NCBI RefSeq assembly: GCF_019602855.1 | Contig: NZ_CP080767.1 | Coordinates: 2,542,001-2,606,000, forward strand | Length of the DNA: 64,000 nt | DNA from: Cupriavidus pinatubonensis | GTDB lineage: Bacteria > Pseudomonadota > Gammaproteobacteria > Burkholderiales > Burkholderiaceae | Direction of reading: 5' to 3' | Shown: positions 10,497-19,355 of the stretch, piece after piece | Layout: every line of letters starts with the position of its first letter | How positions within the stretch are numbered: the stretch's first letter is position 1 | Position numbers and translations under genes: made by a program | Notes under the pieces: model-generated | What the model was told of the DNA's origin: nothing | What the model saw: the letters and a program-made list of their open reading frames with translations, nothing else | The model's database searches: none

Positions 10497-10559
10497 TATG
10501 CTCGTTTTAGTAAATGAACGAACATAAAACAATAGTGCACCGCATCATTTGTTTTCGTT
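10497..10559. promoter_or_regulatory. Candidate GlpR operators in the glpS-glpR divergent region
   Basis: Three 10-base half-sites resemble the E. coli GlpR half-site WATKTTCGWT. TATGCTCGTT (10497-10506) and AACGAACATA (10517-10526) form a near-perfect inverted pair (9 of 10 positions) separated by 10 bases. A third, TGTTTTCGTT (10550-10559), faces glpR. Their place between divergent glpS and glpR suggests repression of both units, relieved by glycerol 3-phosphate as in known GlpR systems. The spacing differs from the contiguous E. coli palindrome. Confidence 0.6.
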
Positions 10560-10574
10560 TGTGTTTGAACTAGA

Positions 10575-11354
10575 ATGCCTCGCATGACCCTGAATCCCCG
10601 CCAGACCGCCCTTCTCGAAGAAGTCCGCACCCAGGGCTTCGCGTCGATCGACGCGCTTGCGCGAAAATTCGGCGTGACATTGCAGACCGTTCGGCGCGAC
10701 GTGAATCTGCTGGCCGAAGGCGGCATGCTCGCGCGATTCCACGGCGGGGTGCGGGTCGAGGGCTCGACGACAGAGAACATCGCTTACCGGCAGCGGCAGG
10801 TGCTAAATGCCCAAGGCAAGGTGCGCATTGCGCGCGCGGTGGCCAAGGTGGTACCCGAAGGCTGCTCGCTGATCCTGAACATCGGCACCACGGTGGAAGA
10901 GATTGCGCGTGCGCTGATGCATCACCGCGGCTTGCGCGTGATCACGAACAACTTGAACGTGGCCAATATCCTGGCGGACAACCCCGACTGCGAAGTCATC
11001 GTCGCTGGCGGCGTATTGCGCTCGCGCGACCGCGGCATCGTCGGCGAAGCGACGGTGGAGTTCATCCGCCAGTTCAAGGTCGATATCGGGCTGATCGGCA
11101 TCTCGGGCATCGAGGCCGACGGCACGCTGCGTGACTACGATTTCCGCGAGGTCAAGGTGGCACGCACGATCATGGAGCACGCGCGCGAGGTGTGGCTGGC
11201 CGCGGATGCCAGCAAGTTCCATCGCCAGGCAATGGTGGAACTGGCGCACCTGTCGCAGATCGACAGGCTGTTCACCGATGAGCCGCTGGTGGCCCCGTTC
11301 GGGCAGATCGTGGCGGACAGCGGAGTGAAATGTGTGGTGGCGGACCAGGACTGA
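10575..11354 (+). CDS. glpR: DeoR-family glycerol-3-phosphate regulon repressor
   Basis: A 259-residue DeoR-type regulator. An N-terminal winged HTH (about 7-60) contains LARKFGVTLQTVRRDVNLL and the DeoR signature up to HGGV. The C-terminal DeoRC sugar-phosphate sensor holds NIGTTVEEIA and the SGIEADGTLRDYD stretch. It is divergent from the glycerol importer with GlpR-like half-sites between. The start is uncertain: ATG at 10575 or 10584. A TAGAAT hexamer overlaps the first, so if that is the -10 element the transcript would be leaderless from near 10584. Confidence 0.9.
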   Translation: MPRMTLNPRQTALLEEVRTQGFASIDALARKFGVTLQTVRRDVNLLAEGGMLARFHGGVRVEGSTTENIAYRQRQVLNAQGKVRIARAVAKVVPEGCSLILNIGTTVEEIARALMHHRGLRVITNNLNVANILADNPDCEVIVAGGVLRSRDRGIVGEATVEFIRQFKVDIGLIGISGIEADGTLRDYDFREVKVARTIMEHAREVWLAADASKFHRQAMVELAHLSQIDRLFTDEPLVAPFGQIVADSGVKCVVADQD

Positions 11355-11430
11355 CGCTGCCGCCGCGGCGGCGCACGCCAGTATCCGCATACCGGCCGGC
11401 GCGATGCGCGCCGGCGGCGAATTGCAGCAA

Positions 11431-12297
11431 TTACTTGAAGACGACGGTCTTGTGGCCGTTCAGCAGGATGCGGTGTTCCGCATGCCACTTGACTGCGCGG
11501 GCGAGCGCCACGCATTCGACATCGCGGCCCACGGACGTGAGCTGGTCGGGGTCCATGCTGTGATCCACGCGCGCGATTTCCTGCTCGATGATCGGGCCTT
11601 CGTCGAGATCGGCCGTCACATAGTGCGCGGTCGCCCCGATCAGCTTCACGCCGCGGTCATGGGCCTGGTAATACGGCTTGGCACCCTTGAAGCTCGGCAG
11701 GAACGAGTGGTGGATATTGATCGCGCGGCCGGCCAGCTTGCGGCACAGGTCATCCGACAGCACCTGCATGTAGCGCGCGAGCACGACGAGGTCGATGTTC
11801 TGGTCGCGCACCACTTCAAACACGCGCGCTTCCTGCGCGGCCTTCTGCTCGGCCGACGCGTTCATCAGCGGCAGGTGGATGAACGGCACGTCGTAGGACG
11901 CGGCGAGCTGGTAGAAGTCGCGGTGGTTCGAGACGATGGCGGCAATCTCGACCGGCAGGCCGCCCACCTTGGCACGGAACAGCAGGTCGTTCAGGCAGTG
12001 TCCGATCTTGGACACCATGATCATCACGCGCGGCTTGGCGGAGGCATCGAACAGCTCCCACTGCATGCCGAACTGGTCGCCGACCGGCGCGAACGCCGCC
12101 TTCAGCGCATCCAGGTCCGGACCGCCGGCCGACGGGGTGAAATGCACCCGCATGAAGAAGCGGCCGGTGAATTCATCACCATACTGGTCGGAATCGACGA
12201 TATTGCAGCCGTGCTGGAACAGCAGGCCGGAGACGGAATGAACGATGCCCGGCTGGTCCGGGCACGAAAGAGTAAGAATGAATCCGGTGTTGCTCAT
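11431..12297 (-). CDS. purU: Formyltetrahydrofolate deformylase
   Basis: A 288-residue enzyme that hydrolyses 10-formyl-THF to formate and THF, balancing one-carbon pools and supplying formate for purine synthesis. An N-terminal ACT domain (about 5-85, starting LTLSCPDQPGIVHSV) is followed by a formyltransferase fold with the SNH element near 124 and INIHHSFLPSFKGAKPY near 196-212. Length is normal for PurU. It is convergent with glpR. Confidence 0.93.
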   Translation of the reverse strand: MSNTGFILTLSCPDQPGIVHSVSGLLFQHGCNIVDSDQYGDEFTGRFFMRVHFTPSAGGPDLDALKAAFAPVGDQFGMQWELFDASAKPRVMIMVSKIGHCLNDLLFRAKVGGLPVEIAAIVSNHRDFYQLAASYDVPFIHLPLMNASAEQKAAQEARVFEVVRDQNIDLVVLARYMQVLSDDLCRKLAGRAINIHHSFLPSFKGAKPYYQAHDRGVKLIGATAHYVTADLDEGPIIEQEIARVDHSMDPDQLTSVGRDVECVALARAVKWHAEHRILLNGHKTVVFK

Positions 12298-12366
12298 CGT
12301 GTGTTGTTCTGTCGGGTGCGTGCGGCACGGGGCCGGGAGAGCGCAGGCGGGGCCCGGGGCCCTGCA

Positions 12367-13209
12367 TCAGGCGGGATTGCCCGCCGGGGCCAGCCAGCCG
12401 CGTCGGCGGAGAGCATCCAGCGTCACCAATGTCGCATCGACCGTCATGGCGCCGGCCGACATGATAGCAAGCAATGCGTCGGGACCGATGCGGCGGTGCT
12501 CGGCCACCTCGCCGTCCTGGTTATGCGGCGTGAAGTCCGCGGGCAGCTCCAGATCATAGACATAGACGTGCTCCCACTGCACGCCTTCCGGAATCTCGCG
12601 CAGCACTTCGATGCAGCCATGAGCCTGCACGCCGCGCGCCAGTGCGGCCGGGATGCCGGATTCTTCCTCGCATTCGCGCACCAGCGTGGCGAGCGGATCG
12701 CTACCATGAGGCATGCCGCCGGCGACGAGGTTGTCCCACATGCCGGGATCTACCGCCTTGCTCTGGCTACGGCGCGAGATCCAGAACGTCGGCTCGCCAT
12801 GAACCACGCCGTTCATGTGAGAAGCAAACGTCAGCAGGCCCAGGAAACGCGCGGCGGCACGTTCGACCACCGCAAGCGCTGGCGCATCCAGGGACGGCGT
12901 CACCGCAAACAGCTCGTCGCGCCAGCCGCGCACATGTCCGCCCTCGGCCAATTGCCTTGCCAGCGCCTCGAGCGCGGCACTGCGTACCGCGAAGTCGCCA
13001 CGTCCCGGCAGCAGTTCGACGCAGGGGCCCGACGGCGTCTGCTCTTCCGGCCCGAGCACGCAACCCATGCCGCGCAGGACATCGGCATGGGCACGCGGCA
13101 GCCAGCCGACGTGCTGCCCCGCCACCATCAGGCGCAGCTTGGTGGCGCGGTCGAACGGGCTGCGCGCGGCGATGGACGCGTCAATGGCGGCAAGGGTGTC
13201 GGTGGGCAT
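12367..13209 (-). CDS. DUF4743/Nudix hydrolase
   Basis: A 280-residue protein with an N-terminal DUF4743-like region (about 1-115) and a C-terminal Nudix domain. The Nudix box is visible as GGMPHGSDPLATLVRECEEE, close to GX5EX7REUXEEXGU, near residues 163-182. Such proteins are related to eukaryotic thiamine-diphosphate-type Nudix enzymes; the substrate here is unknown. The ATG at 13209 (MPTDTL) is chosen because the upstream open frame runs into glpK on the other strand. It is divergent from glpK with only 47 bases between. Confidence 0.8.
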   Translation of the reverse strand: MPTDTLAAIDASIAARSPFDRATKLRLMVAGQHVGWLPRAHADVLRGMGCVLGPEEQTPSGPCVELLPGRGDFAVRSAALEALARQLAEGGHVRGWRDELFAVTPSLDAPALAVVERAAARFLGLLTFASHMNGVVHGEPTFWISRRSQSKAVDPGMWDNLVAGGMPHGSDPLATLVRECEEESGIPAALARGVQAHGCIEVLREIPEGVQWEHVYVYDLELPADFTPHNQDGEVAEHRRIGPDALLAIMSAGAMTVDATLVTLDALRRRGWLAPAGNPA

Positions 13210-13215
13210 CGGCGG

Positions 13216-13233
13216 ACGCAAGTTACGCAAGTT
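13216..13233. repeat. 9-base direct repeat upstream of glpK
   Basis: ACGCAAGTT occurs twice in perfect tandem (13216-13224 and 13225-13233) in the 47-base spacer between the Nudix gene and glpK. It could be a protein-binding site, but it does not resemble the GlpR half-sites. Confidence 0.4.
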
Positions 13234-13256
13234 GAGGATTTTCAGGGACGAAAGGC

Positions 13257-14807
13257 ATGAACCAGCAGACCACGCAGGCCGCGCAGCAGCAGTTCGTACT
13301 GGCGCTGGACCAGGGCACGAGCAGTTCGCGGGCCATTCTGTTCGACCACGCCGGCAATGTGGTACGGCTTGCCCAGCGCGAATTCCGCCAATATTACCCA
13401 CATCCCGGCCACGTCGAGCACGACCCGTACGAAATCTGGCAGACGCAGCTCGCGGTCGCGCACGAGGTCCTGAACGACGCGGGTATCTCGGCCTCGCAGT
13501 TGCGCGCAATCGGCATCACGAACCAACGCGAAACCACGGTCCTGTGGGACCGCAAGACCGGCGAGCCCGTGGGCCGCGCGCTGGTCTGGCAAGACCGCCG
13601 CACCGCGCCCATGTGCGAGGCACTGCAGGCGGCCGGCCATGCCGGCATGATCCGCGACAAGACCGGGCTCGTCATCGATGCCTACTTCTCCGGCACCAAG
13701 CTGCGCTGGATGCTCGACAACGTCAAGGGCGCGCGCGAACGCGCCCAGCGCGGCGAACTGGCGTTCGGCACGATCGACAGCTGGCTGATCTGGCAGCTCA
13801 CCGACGGCGCGCGCCATGTGACCGACGTGTCCAACGCTTCGCGCACGATGCTGTTCAATATCCACAGCTTCGCATGGGACGATGCGCTACTCGCATTGCT
13901 GGACATCCCGCACAAGGTGCTGCCGGAGGTGGTGCCCTCCAGTGGCCAGGTCGCGCGCACGGTGCCGCGGCTGTTTGGCGCGGAAGTCCCTATTGCCGGC
14001 ATCGCGGGCGACCAGCAGGCCGCCACGTTCGGCCAGGCCTGCCTGTCTCCGGGCATGGCCAAGAACACGTATGGCACGGGTTGCTTCCTGCTGATGAATA
14101 CGGGGCCGCAGCCGGTGGTCTCGCGCAACCGCTTGCTGACGACGGTCGGATGGCAGATCAACGGGCAGACGCAATACTGCCTGGAAGGCGGTGTCTTTAT
14201 GGGCGGCGCCACGATCCAGTGGCTGCGCGATGGCCTGAAGATCATCGCAAGCGCCCCGGAGGTCGAGCCACTCGCGCGCCAGTGCACGGACACGGGCGGT
14301 GTGGTGCTGGTGCCGGCCTTTGCCGGCCTCGGCGCGCCGCACTGGGATGCATTCGCACGCGGCACGCTGGTCGGTATGACGCGCGGCACCGGCCGCCCGC
14401 AGATCGCACGCGCGGCGCTGGAATCGATTGCGCTGCAGAGCGTGGACGTGCTCGATGCCATGCAGAAGGACGCCGGCATTTCGCTCGCGGAACTTCGCGT
14501 AGACGGCGGCGCGTCGCGCAGCGACCTGCTGATGCAGATGCAGGCCGACCTGCTCGGCACGACCGTGGTACGTCCGCGCATCACCGAAACGACGGCACTG
14601 GGCGCAGCCTACCTGGCCGGCCTCGCCACCGGGTACTGGAGCGACCAGGAGCAGATTTCCCGGCAATGGCAGGTGCAGCAGCGCTTCGAGCCCAACCTGT
14701 CCGCCGATGAACGCGCGCACCGGCTGTCGCGCTGGCACCGCGCCGTGGAACGGGCCCGCGACTGGGCCCGGGAAGATCACGAGGCCACCAGCGGCAAGAG
14801 AACGTGA
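13257..14807 (+). CDS. glpK: Glycerol kinase
   Basis: A 516-residue FGGY-family kinase that phosphorylates glycerol to sn-glycerol 3-phosphate. The ATP-binding segment LDQGTSSSRAILFD is at ~14-27. NQRETTVLWDRKTG (~88-101), GDQQAATFGQACL (~251-263) and GTGCFLLMNTG (~273-283) are typical of GlpK. Length fits the family. glpD follows 54 bases later, so the two are probably co-transcribed; the product also serves as the GlpR inducer. Confidence 0.96.
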   Translation: MNQQTTQAAQQQFVLALDQGTSSSRAILFDHAGNVVRLAQREFRQYYPHPGHVEHDPYEIWQTQLAVAHEVLNDAGISASQLRAIGITNQRETTVLWDRKTGEPVGRALVWQDRRTAPMCEALQAAGHAGMIRDKTGLVIDAYFSGTKLRWMLDNVKGARERAQRGELAFGTIDSWLIWQLTDGARHVTDVSNASRTMLFNIHSFAWDDALLALLDIPHKVLPEVVPSSGQVARTVPRLFGAEVPIAGIAGDQQAATFGQACLSPGMAKNTYGTGCFLLMNTGPQPVVSRNRLLTTVGWQINGQTQYCLEGGVFMGGATIQWLRDGLKIIASAPEVEPLARQCTDTGGVVLVPAFAGLGAPHWDAFARGTLVGMTRGTGRPQIARAALESIALQSVDVLDAMQKDAGISLAELRVDGGASRSDLLMQMQADLLGTTVVRPRITETTALGAAYLAGLATGYWSDQEQISRQWQVQQRFEPNLSADERAHRLSRWHRAVERARDWAREDHEATSGKRT

Positions 14808-14861
14808 CGCGCCGTCGCGGCCACACCTTACGGAACCCTTTATTCAGATTCAGAGAGTGTC

Positions 14862-16466
14862 ATGCCGAAAGCCCCGACCCCGATCCAGCCGCCGTCCCGA
14901 GCCGCCCTGCTCGCAAGGCTGGAACGCGAGCCGCGCTGGGACGTGATCGTCATCGGTGGCGGCGCCACCGGCCTCGGCACGGCCGTCGATGCCGCGTCGC
15001 GCGGATATCGCACACTGCTGGTGGAGGCCGCCGACTTCGCCAAGGGCACGTCGAGCAAGGCCACCAAGCTCGTGCACGGCGGCGTGCGCTACCTGGCCCA
15101 GGGCAATATCAGCCTGGTGCGCGAAGCGCTGCATGAACGCGGGCTGCTCGCCCGCAACGCGCCTCACCTCGTGTGGCCGCTCGGCTTTGTCGTACCGGCT
15201 TACCAGCTGTTCGACCAGCCGTTCTATGGCATCGGCCTGAAGCTTTATGACATGCTGGCCGGCGGCCTGAATCTCGATGGCAGCCGCTGGCTCAACCACC
15301 GCGAGGTACTGGCCGCCGCCCCCACGCTGGCCGAGCATGTCGGCGGACGCCCGCTGCGCGGCGGCAACCTGTACTTCGACGGCCAGTTCGACGACGCACG
15401 CCTCGCCATTGCGCTGATGCGCACGCTGTTCGACGTCGGCGGCACCGCCATCAACTACCTGCCGGTAATCGGCCTGTCGCAGCAGGGCGGCGTGGTCAAT
15501 GGCGTGACCGTGCGAGATGCGCTTGGCGATACCACGTTCCGCCTGCGCGCGGATTGCGTGGTCAATGCCACCGGCGTGTGGGTGGATGCCATCCGCCGGA
15601 TGGAAGACGGGCAGGCGCGCACCATGGTCGCGCCGAGCCAGGGTGTGCATCTGACGCTGCCGCGCAGCTTCCTGCCCGGCGATCGCGCCATCCTGATTCC
15701 GAAGACCGATGACGGCCGCGTGTTGTTCGTGGTGCCGTGGAACGGGCATGTCATCGTCGGCACCACCGACACGCCGCGCAAGGACCTGCCGCTGGAGCCT
15801 GGCGCAAGCGGCGACGATGTGGATTTCATCCTCGATACCGCTTCGCGTTACCTGGCGCGCGACCCCGGCCGCACCGATGTCACAAGCGTCTGGGCCGGAT
15901 TGCGGCCGCTGGTCAAGGCGACAGGCGAGGCATCCACGGCTTCGCTGTCGCGCGAGCACACCATCGTGGTGTCGCGCGCCGGGCTGATCACGGTGACCGG
16001 CGGCAAATGGACCACGTACCGCAAGATGGCCGAAGATGTCATCGAGACGGCCATCCAGCGCCAGATGCTGCGCGCCGCGCCTTGCGTGACCGCCGATCTG
16101 CCGCTGCACGGCGCGAGCGGCCTGCCAGCCGACCTGCCCGCGCCGAATTCGGTGTCGCCCGATCGCTACTATGGCAATGAGTTGCCCGCATTGCGCGCCT
16201 TGCCCGGCATCGACCATGTCCTGGCGCCGGCGTCCGGGCTGACCGAGGCGCACGTGCGCTTTGCGGCTCGCCATGAACTCGCGCGCCGCGTCGAGGATGT
16301 GCTGGCGCGGCGCAACCGCGCGCTGTTCCTGGACGCGCGCGCGGCCGTGGAAGCCGCCCCACAGGTGGCAGCGATCCTGGCGGAAGAACTGGGCCACGAC
16401 GAAGCCTGGCAGGCCAGCGAAGTGGAAAACTTCCGCAAGCTCGCCGCCGGATACATGCTCGACTGA
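14862..16466 (+). CDS. glpD: Glycerol-3-phosphate dehydrogenase, FAD-dependent aerobic type
   Basis: A 534-residue inner-membrane-associated flavoprotein that oxidises glycerol 3-phosphate to dihydroxyacetone phosphate and passes electrons to quinone. The FAD dinucleotide motif VIVIGGGATGLGTA is at ~27-40. The GlpD signature with SSKATKLVHGGVRYL lies at ~65-79, and GTTDTPRKDLPLEP near 302. An alpha-helical C-terminal domain ends the protein. It completes the import-kinase-dehydrogenase pathway encoded nearby. Confidence 0.96.
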   Translation: MPKAPTPIQPPSRAALLARLEREPRWDVIVIGGGATGLGTAVDAASRGYRTLLVEAADFAKGTSSKATKLVHGGVRYLAQGNISLVREALHERGLLARNAPHLVWPLGFVVPAYQLFDQPFYGIGLKLYDMLAGGLNLDGSRWLNHREVLAAAPTLAEHVGGRPLRGGNLYFDGQFDDARLAIALMRTLFDVGGTAINYLPVIGLSQQGGVVNGVTVRDALGDTTFRLRADCVVNATGVWVDAIRRMEDGQARTMVAPSQGVHLTLPRSFLPGDRAILIPKTDDGRVLFVVPWNGHVIVGTTDTPRKDLPLEPGASGDDVDFILDTASRYLARDPGRTDVTSVWAGLRPLVKATGEASTASLSREHTIVVSRAGLITVTGGKWTTYRKMAEDVIETAIQRQMLRAAPCVTADLPLHGASGLPADLPAPNSVSPDRYYGNELPALRALPGIDHVLAPASGLTEAHVRFAARHELARRVEDVLARRNRALFLDARAAVEAAPQVAAILAEELGHDEAWQASEVENFRKLAAGYMLD

Positions 16467-16509
16467 ACGTGACGGATGCCGGATCCACGTATCCGACCGG
16501 AAAACTGAT

Positions 16510-16887
16510 ATGACCCATCACCCGCACCCGCACCCGCTCGCCCTCCCCGCCCTGCTTCTGGCCGTTTGCGCCAGCGCCAGTGCATTCGCCGCAGGCGCCC
16601 CCGGCATCGACAGCGTTCGTTTTCCCGACGTCCGTACCGTGCGGTACCAGTGCGACGGCGGCAAGGACCTGACCGTGCGCTACTTCAACAGCCCGGACAA
16701 CCAGGCAGCCATCCTGCGGCTCGAAGGCAAGCCGGTGCTGGCGGTCAGCGTCGTGAGCGGTTCCGGCGCGCGCTATGTGGGCGGCCGCTATGAATGGTGG
16801 ACCCAGGGCGACGACGGCACGCTGCGTGACCTCATGCAGACAGACGCCAGTCCGCCGATGCTGGGCGGGTGCCGCGCGGTGCGATAG
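16510..16887 (+). CDS. MliC-type C-type lysozyme inhibitor, exported
   Basis: A 125-residue exported protein. A His/Pro-rich start leads into a signal peptide (about 10-28, ending ASAFAA). The mature part shows the MliC pattern: TVRYQCDGG, then VRYFNSPDNQAAILRLEG, then GARYVGGRYEWWTQGDDGTL. One Cys near the start and one near the end (GGCRAV) could form a disulfide. Such proteins protect the cell wall from C-type lysozyme. The Cys at the cleavage region that would make it a lipoprotein is not evident, so a soluble periplasmic form is likely. Confidence 0.75.
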   Translation: MTHHPHPHPLALPALLLAVCASASAFAAGAPGIDSVRFPDVRTVRYQCDGGKDLTVRYFNSPDNQAAILRLEGKPVLAVSVVSGSGARYVGGRYEWWTQGDDGTLRDLMQTDASPPMLGGCRAVR

Positions 16888-16973
16888 CGCGCTCCGCCAC
16901 TCCGCCATCACCCGCCTTTTGAGGCGACGGCATTCCGGGAGATAATGCGGGCCATTGCAATACGGAGAACACC

Positions 16974-17366
16974 ATGGACGAGATTGAAGGCCTGTCCGAC
17001 TTGCCGATGCCACGCTTCATCTGGGGCTTCGCGGTCGCCGCGGGCAGGGACGGAGACGTTCTGCACGATGAATTCGAGTACCTGACCCATACGCGCACCC
17101 CGCGCTTTACCTGCCGCGTGGTCGAACTCGAAGACGTGCCGAGCGACAACGAAGAAGGCGACATCGACGGACGCATCGTCCACCCCGACGACCCGCGCCG
17201 GATGTTCTACATCACCGATGCCGGCATGGCGCTGGTCAACTTCGCGATGTTCGACAAGATGCCGGACCGCCAGAAGCTCAAGAAGATCTGCGACGACGCC
17301 ATCGCCAACTGGATGCTGCGTCGCGAATTCCTCGAGGACGAGGAAGACGAGGACGACGAAGAGTAA
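16974..17366 (+). CDS. Conserved-looking hypothetical protein with acidic tail
   Basis: A 130-residue soluble protein of unknown function. It has a compact N-terminal part (MDEIEGLSDLPMPRFIWGF), an acidic central segment and a very acidic C-terminal tail of Glu/Asp (about 118-130). No signal peptide or TM helix is seen. GGAGAACACC directly upstream provides a ribosome-binding site for the ATG at 16974. The extreme tail resembles DNA-mimic or chaperone-type acidic ends, but that is only a comparison of composition. Confidence 0.7.
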   Translation: MDEIEGLSDLPMPRFIWGFAVAAGRDGDVLHDEFEYLTHTRTPRFTCRVVELEDVPSDNEEGDIDGRIVHPDDPRRMFYITDAGMALVNFAMFDKMPDRQKLKKICDDAIANWMLRREFLEDEEDEDDEE

Positions 17367-17389
17367 GGCGCCGCCGCCAAGCGGACCGG

Positions 17390-17620
17390 CTACGCCGGTT
17401 CGTCCTTCACCTCGATGAGGTCCGCCGCCACGCGCTGGATCTCCGCGTAAACCGGAATGGCTTCAAGCGGTCCGGTACAACCCACGGCCGTTGCCTGACG
17501 GGCATCGGCACCCGGTGGCAGGAACACGAAAGCCATGCCGGGCCGCCAGCCCGGATGGTTGCGCAAACTGTCGTTGAGGATGTCGAGATACTGAGCACGC
17601 GTGAAAACATGCTTTGCCAT
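17390..17620 (-). CDS. Hypothetical small protein
   Basis: A 76-residue soluble protein (starting MAKHVFTRAQYLDILNDSLR) with no recognised domain. AGAGACGG just upstream of the ATG at 17620 is a plausible ribosome-binding site. The longer frame upstream reads as low-quality sequence. It is convergent with the acidic protein gene, with 23 bases between. Confidence 0.6.
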   Translation of the reverse strand: MAKHVFTRAQYLDILNDSLRNHPGWRPGMAFVFLPPGADARQATAVGCTGPLEAIPVYAEIQRVAADLIEVKDEPA

Positions 17621-17757
17621 TGTCCGTCTCTCCGTATCCGCGGCCGGCGGACCGCATGGCCTGCTGTTCGCAGGATCACCGCGGACGATCGTAGCATGGC
17701 ATCCCGCACGCTTGTCATCGTGCGGGCCGAGGCGCCAGCCTGACAACAGTCAAGGCT

Positions 17758-18159
17758 TCAGCATTCCCCCTTCTTGGCGTGCCCCGGCGGGCAGTGATAG
17801 CCCTTGGGACCCTTGCCTTTGCCACGGTGGTCGTCCCACCGGCCCGGCACCAGCACCCAGCCATCGCGCGACTGAATCCAACGCGGAGACTCATAGACGT
17901 AACCCGGACGCTCGTGTTCCCAGCGACCTTTCTTCCACGCGTGCTTGTGGTGGTGATCGTCCCAGTCCCAATAGCCTGGCATCCAGACATAGCCTGGGCG
18001 CGGCGCGGGCACTACCTCGTAAACCGGCGCCGGCGGTGGCACGCCAATGGCAATATTGACCGAGACCTGAGCCTGTGCGGACTGGCCAACGGCAAGGCCA
18101 CCGCAAACGAAGGACGCAAGCAGAATCGCGCGCGGCAAGACGCGGGAACGAATCATCAT
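17758..18159 (-). CDS. Exported YXWGXW-repeat-like protein
   Basis: A 133-residue protein with a signal peptide (about 1-30, ending SAQA). It is followed by repeated Trp/Tyr-rich units of the YXWGXW type: PGYVWMPGYWDWD, KKGRWEHERPGYVYESPRW and GWVLVPGRWDD. A His cluster (DHHHKHAW) near residue 70 and a basic GKGKGPKG segment near the end suggest metal or polymer binding. Function of the family is unknown; periplasmic or surface location is expected. Confidence 0.7.
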   Translation of the reverse strand: MMIRSRVLPRAILLASFVCGGLAVGQSAQAQVSVNIAIGVPPPAPVYEVVPAPRPGYVWMPGYWDWDDHHHKHAWKKGRWEHERPGYVYESPRWIQSRDGWVLVPGRWDDHRGKGKGPKGYHCPPGHAKKGEC

Positions 18160-18277
18160 GGAAACCCTTTCTTGTCTTGGAGATGTGGCCCAAGTCTAAC
18201 GCTGGGACGGGCACATCCATTGTAAGAAAGGGTATCCGGGCACCGGCCGTCGCACCGGGTTGCGGCGGTGCAACGGA

Positions 18278-18481
18278 CTAGTGGTCCGCAGCCATGGCCT
18301 TCAGTTCGGCGTCGCCCGCCACCCGGGCAGCATCCGATGTCGTGAAGGTATCGTCGGACACAATGGTGCGCCGGATCTGCTGCGCACTGAAATCGACCAG
18401 TGAAATGATCCAGACATAGCGGCCCGCCTGGGGCGCGGTCTGCACGAAAGCCTTCAACCCGGAACGGGATTCATTCACCAT
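18278..18481 (-). CDS. Hypothetical small protein
   Basis: A 67-residue protein of unknown function. GGAGGTGG lies a few bases upstream of the ATG at 18481 and is a strong ribosome-binding site, the main support for the gene. A short hydrophobic stretch (YVWIISLVDF) is seen near residue 22. No known domain is recognised. Confidence 0.6.
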   Translation of the reverse strand: MVNESRSGLKAFVQTAPQAGRYVWIISLVDFSAQQIRRTIVSDDTFTTSDAARVAGDAELKAMAADH

Positions 18482-18579
18482 GATCCACCTCCTCGCAATG
18501 CGTGTCTGAAAAGACTAGCACAGCGGTGCGACAGTTCCCCGACAGGCGCCGGACACTCAATCTGTCGATCGGCCGGCCA

Positions 18580-19041
18580 TCAGTTGGCCATGCGCCCCAA
18601 GGTCGCCACCGCGACATTGAGCAGGCCCAGCACAAGATTGATACCGACCGCCTGACGAATCCGATTCAGCGCAGCGCCGGCAACCGGCCATTCGCCGGCA
18701 TCCACGGCTTGCCGCAAGACCGGATAGGGCTTGAAGAAAACAAACAGAAAAACCAGGGCCATCACCACGCCGATGCCGGCCATCAGGTGCCAGTTTGGCG
18801 GCGCCGCTGCCATGCCCGCATTGGCCATCATGGCGCCGCCGCTGCCCAGTATCAGCACCAGCGCTACCCAGACCCAGCGGAAAAACCGCTCGAAGACGCC
18901 GCGCCAGAGCCGCAGCCGCGACGGCGGGTCGAGCACCTGCCCCGCAACCGGGCGCAGGCACAGGTAAGCGAAGAACATGCCGCCCACCCATACGACGGCG
19001 GCAACCACATGCAGGAACAGGAGAATCGGCAGGAAAGTCAT
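18580..19041 (-). CDS. CopD-like integral membrane protein
   Basis: A 153-residue inner-membrane protein with four TM helices (about 4-26, 53-73, 83-103 and 128-148). The first helix contains LFLHVVAAVVWVGGMFF, where a His within HxxxxxxWxGG is typical of the CopD/DUF2214-like family of possible copper or heme proteins. It is divergent from yfiR. The specific function is not known. Confidence 0.7.
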   Translation of the reverse strand: MTFLPILLFLHVVAAVVWVGGMFFAYLCLRPVAGQVLDPPSRLRLWRGVFERFFRWVWVALVLILGSGGAMMANAGMAAAPPNWHLMAGIGVVMALVFLFVFFKPYPVLRQAVDAGEWPVAGAALNRIRQAVGINLVLGLLNVAVATLGRMAN

Positions 19042-19355
19042 CGTGATGGTGTGGGATAGGCGCTGCGCGCTGAACCTGCATTCTATGCGCCGCGCGCATT
19101 ATTGCGCACAGTCAGCGGACGCCACGATCCCCCGGAATTCAGGATTCCGGCGCTTCTGCCGATAACCGGTCCTGACAGTGCCGGCCCCGCCCCAACCCGC
19201 ATCCCGGCGCGATTCAGAACCAGAACCAGTACAACAACCGCGGCCTGGCGCCGGCTGGTGCATGGCTTGACCGCCCGACGCAGCCACCGGGACAATATTT
19301 TCGCCACGCCGCCTGCCCCTGGAACAACTCATGGAAGGAACGCACGTATCCTGCC
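19042..19355. other. Divergent intergenic region, no gene seen
   Basis: 314 bases between the CopD-like gene and yfiR. No convincing ORF, RNA gene or perfect operator was seen; both promoters must lie here. Confidence 0.4.

Noticed and set aside
11332..13260. 642-codon plus-strand ORF
   Set aside because: It is antisense to purU and the Nudix gene, both of which have clear motifs. High GC leaves long stop-free shadow frames; its composition (Arg/His/Gln-rich) is not protein-like.
14850..16397. 515-codon minus-strand ORF and similar long frames opposite glpK, uvrC and lepA
   Set aside because: All mirror well-supported genes on the other strand and contain no recognisable motif.
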